From assembly GCA_025361995.1 (NCBI GenBank), contig JANYIP010000014.1, positions 1-6,982 on the forward strand: DNA of 6,982 bases. Reading direction: 5' to 3'. The notes below the pieces were generated by a model. It did not search any database. It was not told where the DNA came from and was given only the letters and a program-made list of their open reading frames with translations. Shown one piece after another: positions 1 to 6,179 of this stretch. The position numbers and the translations under genes are program-made. How positions within the stretch are numbered: the stretch's first letter is position 1; every line of letters begins with the position of its first letter. The stretch comes from Streptomycetales bacterium (GTDB lineage: Bacteria > Actinomycetota > Actinomycetes > Prado026).

Positions 1-1
1 C

Positions 2-886
2 GCCCTCGCCGCCGGGGCGCCGGTGGTGGCTCTGGAGTCGACCATCATCAGCCACGGGCTGCCCCGTCCGGACAACCTCGCCATCGCGCGGCAGATCGAG
101 CAGGCGGTCCGCGACGGCGGCGCCGTACCCGCCACGATCGCCGTCGTCGGGGGCACGGTCTGCGTCGGTCTCGACGACGACCAGCTCGCCACCATCGCGA
201 CCAGCGACGACGTGGTGAAGGTGAGCGTCCGGGACCTCGGCACGGTCGTCGCGCGCGGCGGCAACGGTGCCACCACCGTCGCCTCGACCAGCCACGTCGC
301 GGCGCTGGTCGGTATCGGCGTCTTCGCCACCGGCGGCCTCGGCGGCGTCCACCGCGGCGCCCGCGACAGCTGGGACGAGTCGGCCGACCTGACCACCCTG
401 GGCACCACCGGGATCACCGTCGTGTGCGCCGGCGTGAAGTCGATCCTGGACGTCGGGGCCACCCTCGAACGGCTGGAGACCTTGAACATCGGGCTGGTGG
501 GATACGGCACCGACCGCTTCCCCGGCTTCTACCTGACGGACTCCGGCTTCGGGCTGGAGTGGCGGGTCGACTCCCCCGCCGAGGTCGCGGCGGTCATGGC
601 CGCCCGCCGCGCGCTCGGGCTGGCGTCCGCACTCCTGGTCGCGAACCCGCTCCCGCCGCAGGACGCGCTCGACCGGCAGCTCCACGACTGGGCACTGACC
701 AGCGGGATGGAAGCTTCGGCCGCAGCCGGCATCACCGGCAAGGACGTGACGCCGTTCCTGCTGGACTGGTTCCATCGCGAGACGGCCGGCGCGAGCCTCA
801 CGGCCAACATCGCGATCATCCTCAACAACGCCGCCCTGGCCGCCCGGATCGCCGTCGCCGCCGGTCCTGCGCCACTGGTTGTATGA
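2..886 (+). CDS. psuG: Pseudouridine-5'-phosphate glycosidase, 5'-truncated by window edge
   Basis: This enzyme splits pseudouridine 5'-phosphate into uracil and ribose 5-phosphate in the cytoplasm, breaking a C-C glycosidic bond through a lysine imine. The reading frame is open from base 2, where the first visible residues (ALAAGAPVVALESTIISHG) already match the family N-terminus. The true start therefore lies upstream, and the GTG at 23 is internal. Numbering from that GTG, all the catalytic residues known from E. coli PsuG can be placed: Glu5 (ALEST), Lys66 (KVSVRDL), His110 (GGVHRGA), Asp122 (DESADL), Lys139 (CAGVKSILD, the imine lysine) and Asn262 (TANIAIILNNAALAA). About 294 residues are visible against roughly 310 for the E. 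coli protein, so only some 20 residues are missing. The stop overlaps the next gene's start (ATGA, 883-886). The family call is very secure, and the enzyme looks intact. Confidence 0.95.
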   Translation, partial: ALAAGAPVVALESTIISHGLPRPDNLAIARQIEQAVRDGGAVPATIAVVGGTVCVGLDDDQLATIATSDDVVKVSVRDLGTVVARGGNGATTVASTSHVAALVGIGVFATGGLGGVHRGARDSWDESADLTTLGTTGITVVCAGVKSILDVGATLERLETLNIGLVGYGTDRFPGFYLTDSGFGLEWRVDSPAEVAAVMAARRALGLASALLVANPLPPQDALDRQLHDWALTSGMEASAAAGITGKDVTPFLLDWFHRETAGASLTANIAIILNNAALAARIAVAAGPAPLVV

Positions 887-1797
887 CAGCTCCTCCACCG
901 GTCGTCTGCGTCGGTGACCTCATGACCGACGTGGTCGCGCTCTCGTCGCGCACGGTGTCGGTGGGCAGCGACACCCGCTCGAGCGTACGGATCTCCGGTG
1001 GCGGCTCGGCGGCGAACACTGCGGCCTGGCTGGCGTCCAGCGGCCATCCGGTGGCGTACGTCGGGCGGGCCGGTGACGACGCCTTCGGGCGGGCGGCGAC
1101 CGACGAGCTGGCCCGGGTCGGCGTCGACGTCCGTGTCGTGCTCGACCCCGAGCGGCCCACCGGGATCTGCGTCGTCGTGGTCACCCCGGACGGGCAGCGG
1201 TCGATGTTCCCCGACGCCGGCGCGAACGCCGCACTGTCGCCTGACGACCTGCCGGCCGACCTCTTCGTTGGCGGGGCGCACCTGCACCTGTCCGGGTACG
1301 CGCTGCTCACCCCCGGCTCGCGCCCGGCTGCGCTGGCCGCTCTGGCCAGGGCCCGCCAGGTCGGCATGACGACCTCGATCGACCCTGCCTCAGCAGGTCC
1401 GCTGGCGGTCGTGGGCGCCACGCAGTTCCTGGCGTGGACAGCCGGCGCCGACCTGCTGCTGGCCAACGACGACGAGGCCCGGCTGCTGGCCGGCTGCGAC
1501 GACGCCACAGCCACGCGGGCCGCTGGGGCCGAGCTCGCCCGCACGTACCGCGAGGTCGTGGTCAAGCTCGGAGCCGGCGGCGCAGACTGGTTCCGGACTA
1601 CCGGCGGCGGCTCAGCGGACCACGTCGCGGTGCCGGCCGTACCCGTCGAGATCGTCGACTCGACCGGGGCCGGGGACTGCTTCGCCGCAGGGTTCCTCCC
1701 GCCCTGGCGCAGCGGCGCCGATCCCGTCGACTCCCTCGCCGCCGGCTGTGCGCTGGCCGCCCAGGTGGTGACCCGGGCCGGCGCCCGGCCCGCCTAA
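883..1797 (+). CDS. PfkB-family carbohydrate/nucleoside kinase, probable pseudouridine kinase
   Basis: The product is a 304-residue cytoplasmic kinase of the ribokinase/PfkB family. The N-terminal strand VVCVGDLMTDVV (7-18) is followed by the substrate-side glycine motif GGGSAAN (39-45), which matches PfkB signature 1. The C-terminal DSTGAGDCFAAGF (259-271) is signature 2 with the anion hole and Asp265 as catalytic base. Length is normal for the family. The frame is open upstream, but the ATG at 883 is chosen because it overlaps the psuG stop (ATGA) and precedes the first conserved strand by a few residues. No clear Shine-Dalgarno is seen, so coupling to psuG is likely. The pairing with psuG makes pseudouridine the most probable substrate (pseudouridine kinase, PsuK). 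That is inferred from context: ribose, adenosine or another sugar cannot be excluded from the sequence alone. Confidence 0.9.
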   Translation: MTAPPPVVCVGDLMTDVVALSSRTVSVGSDTRSSVRISGGGSAANTAAWLASSGHPVAYVGRAGDDAFGRAATDELARVGVDVRVVLDPERPTGICVVVVTPDGQRSMFPDAGANAALSPDDLPADLFVGGAHLHLSGYALLTPGSRPAALAALARARQVGMTTSIDPASAGPLAVVGATQFLAWTAGADLLLANDDEARLLAGCDDATATRAAGAELARTYREVVVKLGAGGADWFRTTGGGSADHVAVPAVPVEIVDSTGAGDCFAAGFLPPWRSGADPVDSLAAGCALAAQVVTRAGARPA

Positions 1798-1800
1798 CCG

Positions 1801-1833
1801 CCGACTCGCCGGTGCGGGCTCGATAATGGAGCC
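1801..1833 (+). promoter_or_regulatory. Candidate leaderless promoter of the topoisomerase operon
   Basis: GATAAT at 1822-1827 matches the -10 consensus TATAAT at five of six bases. It is placed so that +1 falls on the A of the topoisomerase ATG (1834), the usual geometry of actinobacterial leaderless genes. A weak -35-like CCGACT lies at 1801-1806 with a short 15-base spacer. The only Shine-Dalgarno-like GGAG (1828-1831) is just 2 bases from the ATG, too close to work well, which favours leaderless initiation. The element is AT-rich against a very GC-rich background. The transcription start itself is inferred. Confidence 0.5.
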
Positions 1834-4335
1834 ATGGCTCGCCGTACCCCCACCCCCCCGCCCGAAGACTTCGTCGAGCGCATCGTCGATGTCGACGTCT
1901 CCGACGAGATGCAGGGCTCGTTCCTCGAGTACGCGTACTCGGTCATCTACTCCCGGGCGCTGCCCGACGCTCGCGACGGGCTGAAGCCGGTGCACCGGCG
2001 GATCCTCTACCAGATGGCCGACATGGGCCTGCGCCCCGACCGCGGCCACGTGAAGAGCGCCCGGGTCGTCGGCGAGGTCATGGGCAAGCTGCACCCGCAC
2101 GGCGACGGCGCGATCTATGACGCGCTGGTCCGGATGGCGCAGCCGTTCTCGATGCGCGTTCCGCTGATCGACGGCCACGGCAACTTCGGCTCGCTCGACG
2201 ACGGCCCGGCGGCCATGCGGTACACCGAGTGCCGCCTCGACCCGGCCGCGCTGCTCATGACGACGAGCCTCGACGAGGACACCGTCGACTTCGGCGCCAA
2301 CTACGACGGCCAGCTGACCGAGCCGTCCGTGCTCCCGGCAGCCTTCCCGAACCTGCTCGTCAACGGGTCGTCCGGCATCGCCGTCGGCATGGCCACGAAC
2401 ATGCCGCCGCACAACCTCGGCGAGGTCATCGCCGCGGCCCGGCACCTGATCAAGCACCCGAACGCCTCGCTGGACGACATCATGCGGTTCGTCCCGGGCC
2501 CCGACCTGCCGACCGGCGGCAAAATCGTCGGGCTCGACGGCATCAGGGACGCGTACGAAAGCGGCCGCGGGACGTTCCGGGTCCGCGCTGCCACCCGGGT
2601 GGACAGCATCACCCCACGCCGGCGCGGCATCGTGGTCACCGAGCTGCCGTACGGCGTGGGTCCGGAGAAGGTGATCGAGAAGATCGCCGAGCACGTGAAG
2701 TCCAAGCGGCTGCAGGGGATCTCGAACGTCACCGACCTGTCCGACGGCCGGCACGGGCTGCGCCTGGTCATCGAGGTCAAGAGCGGGTTCGTGCCCGAGG
2801 CGGTGCTCGAGCAGCTCTACCGCCTCACCCCGATGGAGGACTCCTTCGGCATCAACAACGTCGCGCTCGTCGACGGCCAGCCGCGCACGCTCGGCCTGGT
2901 CGAGCTGCTCCGCGTGTACGTCGAGCACCGGCTCGACATCGTGCGCAGGCGCACTGCCTACCGCAAGCGGCGCGCGCAGGAACGGCTGCATCTCGTCCAG
3001 GGCCTGCTGGTCGCGATCATCGACATCGACGAGGTCATCCAGCTGATCCGTACGTCGGACGACGCCGCCGAGGCCAAGGCCCGGCTGATCACCGTCTTCG
3101 ACCTCAGCGACGTTCAGGCCACGTACATCCTGGACATGCCGCTGCGCCGGCTCACCAAGTTCAGCCGGATCGACCTGGAGACCGAGCGCGACCAGCTGAC
3201 CCAGACCATCGACGAGCTTGCCGCGATCCTCGACGACGACGCGCTGCTGCGACGTACCGTCTCGGACGAGCTCGCGGACGTGGCGAAAGCCTTCGCGACC
3301 CCGCGCCGCACCGTGCTGCTGGAGTCGGCGGGGGTCTCGGCCACGACTGCGGCGGCCGCGGCCAGCCCCTCGCTCGAGGTGTCCGACGACCCGTGCGTGG
3401 TGCTGCTGTCATCGACCGGCCTGCTCGCCAGGGCCGCGCTCTCCGACGAGGCGAGCGCCGGGCCGGACGCCGGTCGCAGCAAGCACGACGTGATCGTGTC
3501 CGCGGTGGCCAGCACCGTACGCGGCGACGTCGGCGTGGTCACCAGCGCCGGGCGGATGCTGCGCCTCGCGGTGCTCGACCTGCCGTCGCTGCCACCGACC
3601 GCGACCGCGCCGAGCCTGGCCGGCGGAGCCCCGCTGAGCGAGTTCCTCGAGCTGGAGCCCGGCGAGCGGGTCCTGGCGATGGCGACGCTCACCGCCGCCG
3701 CCGCGGGACCGGACGGGTCACCCGGGATCGCGCTGGGGACCGCGAACGGTGTGGTCAAACGGGTCCAGCCCGACTACCCGGCCAACCGGGACGCCTTCGA
3801 GCTCGTCCGGCTCGAGCCCGGCGACTCGGTCGTCGGCGCGGTGGAGCTGCGTAGCGGGTCCGAGGACCTCGTCTTCGTCACCTCCGACGCCCAGCTCCTG
3901 CACTTCGGTGCCGCAGCCGTACGCCCCCAAGGTCGCGCAGCCGGCGGGATGGCCGGCGTCCGGCTCACTCCGGGCGAACGCGTCGTCTTCTTCGGTGCCT
4001 TCGACCCCTCGGCTGACGCCGTGGTCGTCACCGTCGCCGGGTCGTCATCGGCCCTCCCCGGTACGGAGCCCGGCAGCGGCAAGGTGACGCCGTACTCCGA
4101 GTACCCCGCGAAGGGGCGCGCCACCGGCGGCGTCCGGTGCCAGCGGTTCCTGCGCGGCGAGGACGCGCTGCTGCTCGCCTGGGTCGGCCCGACGCCGGCC
4201 CACGCGGCGACGGCGGCCGGGGTGCCCGTCGACCTCCCGCCTGCCACCGGTCGCCGGGACGGCTCCGGCGAGACCCTGCCACAGCCGCTGGGCGCAGTGT
4301 CCTCCAGTTCGCTGGCACCTGGCGGTGCCTCATGA
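1834..4335 (+). CDS. parC: Type IIA DNA topoisomerase subunit A (topoisomerase IV ParC-like)
   Basis: This is the DNA cleavage-religation subunit of a type IIA topoisomerase (833 aa). It would act with an ATPase subunit (ParE/GyrB) that is not in this window. The winged-helix/tower core spans about residues 25-510, with ARDGLKPVHRRIL (45-57), the quinolone-region motif HPHGDGAIYD (87-96), the active-site Arg129-Tyr130 (MRYTE; Tyr130 forms the 5'-phosphotyrosine) and GIAVGMATN (181-189), whose Ile182 corresponds to the DNA-bending wedge isoleucine of GyrA. From about 515 a degenerate beta-pinwheel C-terminal domain follows, with blade-like repeats such as PQGRAAGGMAGVRL and AKGRATGGVRC (759-769). 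No QRRGGKG-type GyrA box is visible, so decatenation/relaxation is more likely than negative supercoiling. Gly92 sits where E. coli GyrA has Ser83, the quinolone-contact residue. The start is the ATG next to the candidate leaderless promoter. The stop overlaps the next gene's start. Confidence 0.93.
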   Translation: MARRTPTPPPEDFVERIVDVDVSDEMQGSFLEYAYSVIYSRALPDARDGLKPVHRRILYQMADMGLRPDRGHVKSARVVGEVMGKLHPHGDGAIYDALVRMAQPFSMRVPLIDGHGNFGSLDDGPAAMRYTECRLDPAALLMTTSLDEDTVDFGANYDGQLTEPSVLPAAFPNLLVNGSSGIAVGMATNMPPHNLGEVIAAARHLIKHPNASLDDIMRFVPGPDLPTGGKIVGLDGIRDAYESGRGTFRVRAATRVDSITPRRRGIVVTELPYGVGPEKVIEKIAEHVKSKRLQGISNVTDLSDGRHGLRLVIEVKSGFVPEAVLEQLYRLTPMEDSFGINNVALVDGQPRTLGLVELLRVYVEHRLDIVRRRTAYRKRRAQERLHLVQGLLVAIIDIDEVIQLIRTSDDAAEAKARLITVFDLSDVQATYILDMPLRRLTKFSRIDLETERDQLTQTIDELAAILDDDALLRRTVSDELADVAKAFATPRRTVLLESAGVSATTAAAAASPSLEVSDDPCVVLLSSTGLLARAALSDEASAGPDAGRSKHDVIVSAVASTVRGDVGVVTSAGRMLRLAVLDLPSLPPTATAPSLAGGAPLSEFLELEPGERVLAMATLTAAAAGPDGSPGIALGTANGVVKRVQPDYPANRDAFELVRLEPGDSVVGAVELRSGSEDLVFVTSDAQLLHFGAAAVRPQGRAAGGMAGVRLTPGERVVFFGAFDPSADAVVVTVAGSSSALPGTEPGSGKVTPYSEYPAKGRATGGVRCQRFLRGEDALLLAWVGPTPAHAATAAGVPVDLPPATGRRDGSGETLPQPLGAVSSSSLAPGGAS

Positions 4336-5258
4336 CCGAGCTCGCCGACCGCTGCTCGACCCTGGCCCGGGCGCTGGCCGAACCTCTCCCCGGGACGGCT
4401 CCGCTGGCGACCACCTGGATCGCCCTCGAGCAGGAGGGCCCGTGGGGGCACAAGGCGCTGACCGAGAGCCACCTCGACCCGACCGTCGGAGCCGAGCTGA
4501 CCGCCCGCGCTGATGGCACCACAGGGGTGGCTGGGCCCGGCGTCACGGTCGTCCTGATCCGCCGCGTCGGCCACCACGCCGACCCCGCGTCCGGCCAGCT
4601 GCCGAGCCGGCCACCCGGACCACAGCCGGCTAAGCCACCCGCGCGGTCGGTCTGGATCGCGTACACCGGCCCGCAGCCGTGGCTCGCGCACGCCAGCATC
4701 AGCGACCCCGCGCTCCTGCTCGACCTCGACTTCGGCGCACTCGCCGCCGGAGTCCAGCCCGATCTCGGGGAGCCGGACGACGCACGACTGTTGTTGGTAT
4801 GCACCAACTCCCGTCGTGACGAGTGCTGTGCGCTGATCGGCCGACCGCTGGCCGTCGAGCTCGCGGCGGCCAACCCGGGCCGGGTGTGGGAGTCCAGCCA
4901 CCTCGGCGGGCACCGCCTCGCGCCGGTCGTGCTCTCGCTGCCCGACGGCTTCGTGTACGGCGGTCCGCACGCCGGCGCCCTCTCGCTCAGCGCGTGCCGA
5001 GGACGCTCCTCGTTGAGCCGTCCCGCGCAGGCAGCCGAGCTCGCGGCGCTCGCGGTCAGCGCCGACCCCCGACCCCGGCCGCTGACCGTCACAGCAGCCG
5101 GCGACGACTGGCGCGTGACGGACGGTGAGGCCGGCGATGGCGCCGGCTCTGCGCTCTACCGCGTCGACGCCGTCCCCAACGATCCGCCCCGCAAGGAGTC
5201 GTGCAAGAAGGGGCCGGTGTTGTCCGTCGCGCACGTCGCTGCCAGGGTGGACCAATGA
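4332..5258 (+). CDS. Sucrase/ferredoxin-like protein (Apd1/Aim32-type thioredoxin-fold [2Fe-2S] protein)
   Basis: This 308-residue soluble protein belongs to the Suc_Fer-like family, thioredoxin-fold ferredoxins related to yeast Apd1 and Aim32. The N-terminal block is typical: RCSTLARALAEPLPGTAP (7-24), then IALEQEGPWGHKAL (30-43). The C-terminal half has LLLVCTNSRRDECCALIGRP (153-172) and SSHLGGHRLAPVV (188-200). These give a C-X8-C pair (Cys157, Cys166) and an H-X3-H pair (His190, His194), the pattern that in Apd1-type proteins holds a [2Fe-2S] cluster with two cysteines and two histidines. The conserved block DGFVYGGPHAG (205-215) follows. The ATG at 4332 overlaps the topoisomerase stop (ATGA) and lies just before the conserved N-terminus; upstream in-frame codons lie inside the topoisomerase gene and read as arginine-rich noise. 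The physiological electron partner is unknown. The old name 'sucrase' reflects a historical annotation, not shown activity. Confidence 0.88.
   Translation: MTELADRCSTLARALAEPLPGTAPLATTWIALEQEGPWGHKALTESHLDPTVGAELTARADGTTGVAGPGVTVVLIRRVGHHADPASGQLPSRPPGPQPAKPPARSVWIAYTGPQPWLAHASISDPALLLDLDFGALAAGVQPDLGEPDDARLLLVCTNSRRDECCALIGRPLAVELAAANPGRVWESSHLGGHRLAPVVLSLPDGFVYGGPHAGALSLSACRGRSSLSRPAQAAELAALAVSADPRPRPLTVTAAGDDWRVTDGEAGDGAGSALYRVDAVPNDPPRKESCKKGPVLSVAHVAARVDQ
5244..5250 (+). promoter_or_regulatory. Ribosome binding site of the carbonic anhydrase gene
   Basis: AGGGTGG lies 4 bases before the ATG at 5255, inside the end of the preceding gene. It supports that ATG as the start over an in-frame GTG-type start further upstream, and it suggests re-initiation plus fresh ribosome loading. 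Confidence 0.5.
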
Positions 5259-5764
5259 GCAACGAGGACTTCCAGGACCTGGTCCTCGGCAACGCTGCGT
5301 ACGCCGAGACCTTCGACCGGGGTGGGCTCGAGCCGCTGGCTGCCCGAGGGCTGGCGATCCTGACCTGCATGGACTCACGGATCGAGCCGCTCGCCGCGCT
5401 GGGCCTGGCCGCCGGAGACGCCAAGATCTTGCGCAACGCCGGCGCTCGGGTCACCGAGGACGTGCTGCGGACCTTGGTTCTCGCGGTGTACCTGCTCGGC
5501 GTCAACCGCGTGCTCGTGATGCCGCACACCCAGTGCCGGATGGCGCAAGCCACCGAGGACGAGATCCACGCCGTCATCGGCGAGCGGGCCGGCGTCGACA
5601 CTCGGAGCCTGGAGTTCCGTACCAGCAAGGACCAGGTCGGCACCCTGAGCTCGGACCTCGTGCGGATCCGCTCGTACCCGCTGCTCCCGGCGGGTCTCGT
5701 CGTCGGCGGCGCCATGTACGACGTACGGACTGGACGGCTCGAGATCCTCGACCCCGGTGCCTGA
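5255..5764 (+). CDS. Beta-class carbonic anhydrase
   Basis: This enzyme interconverts CO2 and bicarbonate in the cytoplasm using zinc. The 169-residue product is of the short, Rv1284 (CanA)-like type found in actinobacteria. The zinc/active-site set is complete: CMDSR (Cys38, catalytic Asp40, Arg42) and HTQC (His91, Cys94). The conserved NAGARVTEDVLRTL (61-74) and the C-terminal GAMYDVRTGRLEILDPGA (152-169) also fit. Residue 95, just after the last zinc ligand, is Arg, where Rv1284 has Gly. The ATG at 5255 overlaps the stop of the ferredoxin-like gene (ATGA), has a plausible ribosome binding site, and places the first conserved helix at the normal position; a longer upstream extension would be unusual residues from an alternative frame. 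The gene closes a three-gene coupled unit. A physiological reason for coupling to a topoisomerase is not evident; supplying bicarbonate for carboxylations is the generic role. Confidence 0.93.
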   Translation: MSNEDFQDLVLGNAAYAETFDRGGLEPLAARGLAILTCMDSRIEPLAALGLAAGDAKILRNAGARVTEDVLRTLVLAVYLLGVNRVLVMPHTQCRMAQATEDEIHAVIGERAGVDTRSLEFRTSKDQVGTLSSDLVRIRSYPLLPAGLVVGGAMYDVRTGRLEILDPGA

Positions 5765-5993
5765 GCCAGCACACCCAGCTGGCCTGCCCGGGCTGCCGTT
5801 CGCGTCGGCAGGCGACTGGGAGCGCTGGCTCGAGCGCGAGCACGGCAGCTCGGACGGGATCTGGCTGCAGGCGCTTCCGCGCGGCGTGATCCATCGCTCG
5901 ATGCGACATCTGGTGACTCCCTCTGGGTCGGCTCATCACATGGCGTGGACGTGGTACCCAGGGCACCTGCTGCCGATGCCCACCGAGTGGTGA
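5757..5993 (+). pseudogene. N-terminal remnant of a YdeI/OmpD-associated-family protein
   Basis: The frame from the GTG at 5757 (8 bases inside the carbonic anhydrase gene) encodes LPFASAGDWERWLEREHG and then SSDGIWLQ (residues 13-38). This closely resembles the N-terminus of YdeI/OmpD-associated ('bacteriocin-protection') proteins, which run to roughly 190 residues and continue with a lysine-rich KKGSG-type loop and a GWIDG motif. Here the similarity stops at about base 5870. The remaining 40 residues (to the TGA at 5991-5993) match nothing I recognise, and no other frame downstream restores the family's later motifs. I read it as a gene truncated by deletion or recombination. A small functional ORF of 78 residues is possible but less likely. 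There is no clear ribosome binding site, so any translation would rely on coupling to the upstream gene. Confidence 0.55.
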
Positions 5994-6026
5994 ACCCCTG
6001 ATGAACAACAGGAGCTGCGGCGGGGC

Positions 6027-6060
6027 TTGCGGCTGAGGCCGCGACCCGCAGACGTGCGGG
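6027..6060 (+). terminator. Two abutting tetraloop hairpins, possible transcription terminator
   Basis: Two hairpins follow each other with no spacer. The first is TTGCGGC-TGAG-GCCGCGA (6027-6044; seven pairs, one of them G-T). The second is CCCGCA-GACG-TGCGGG (6045-6060; six perfect pairs). Both have four-base loops. No T-run follows, so this is not a classical intrinsic terminator, but actinobacterial terminators often lack the U-tract. Its place after the last convincing gene of the topoisomerase operon fits a 3' end. The function is inferred; GC-rich DNA forms some hairpins by chance. Confidence 0.35.
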
Positions 6061-6063
6061 TAT

Positions 6064-6092
6064 GGGGCCGAAAGTCGGAAACTCTGCGCCCC
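6064..6092 (+). other. Third, bulged hairpin next to the tandem pair
   Basis: GGGGC (6064-6068) can pair with GCCCC (6088-6092), enclosing a small internal hairpin in which CGA (6069-6071) pairs with TCG (6075-6077) around an AAG loop. It begins 3 bases after the tandem hairpins, giving three helices in 66 bases. It could be part of a terminator region or a small structured RNA. The evidence is only visible base pairing. Confidence 0.25.
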
Positions 6093-6179
6093 GCCTTCGG
6101 ACACCGGAGCGCGCGAGCATCCAGATCAGGCGCATCCCAGCCGCGATTCCTGCACGGCACGGGCGAGGCTCAACGGCCG

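Larger units (their letters stand above)
5871..6179 (+). other. Stretch without a recognisable gene
   Basis: After the YdeI-like similarity ends there is no frame on either strand with recognisable protein motifs, and the strong G/C third-position bias of the neighbouring genes is lost. The forward frame starting at 5994 is open and continues into the downstream coding-like segment, but its composition is arginine/serine-rich and unconvincing before about 6180. The only clear structure is the group of hairpins at 6027-6092. I see no insertion sequence ends, tRNA or attachment site. Confidence 0.5.

Noticed and set aside
1828..1831. GGAG as ribosome binding site of the topoisomerase gene
   Set aside because: Only 2 bases separate it from the ATG, too short for normal 16S pairing; the leaderless reading fits better.
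1612..2991. Long open frame on the - strand (459 codons) across the kinase end and the topoisomerase gene
   Set aside because: It is the mirror of well-supported + strand genes, has composition rich in His/Asp/Val/Arg typical of antisense GC-rich frames, and shows no recognisable motif.
2229..3854. 541-codon + strand frame inside the topoisomerase gene
   Set aside because: Out of frame with Tyr130 and all topoisomerase motifs, and extremely rich in Arg/Pro/Gly/His, the signature of a shifted frame in GC-rich coding DNA.
4137..4331. N-terminal extension of the ferredoxin-like protein
   Set aside because: These codons lie inside the topoisomerase gene in another frame and read as arginine-rich noise; the ATG at 4332 sits right before the conserved family N-terminus.
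3774..5378. Long open frame on the - strand (534 codons) opposite the topoisomerase end and ferredoxin-like gene
   Set aside because: It covers two genes with clear family motifs on the + strand, is Arg/Gly/Ser-rich, and has no domain signature; best explained by GC skew of codon positions.
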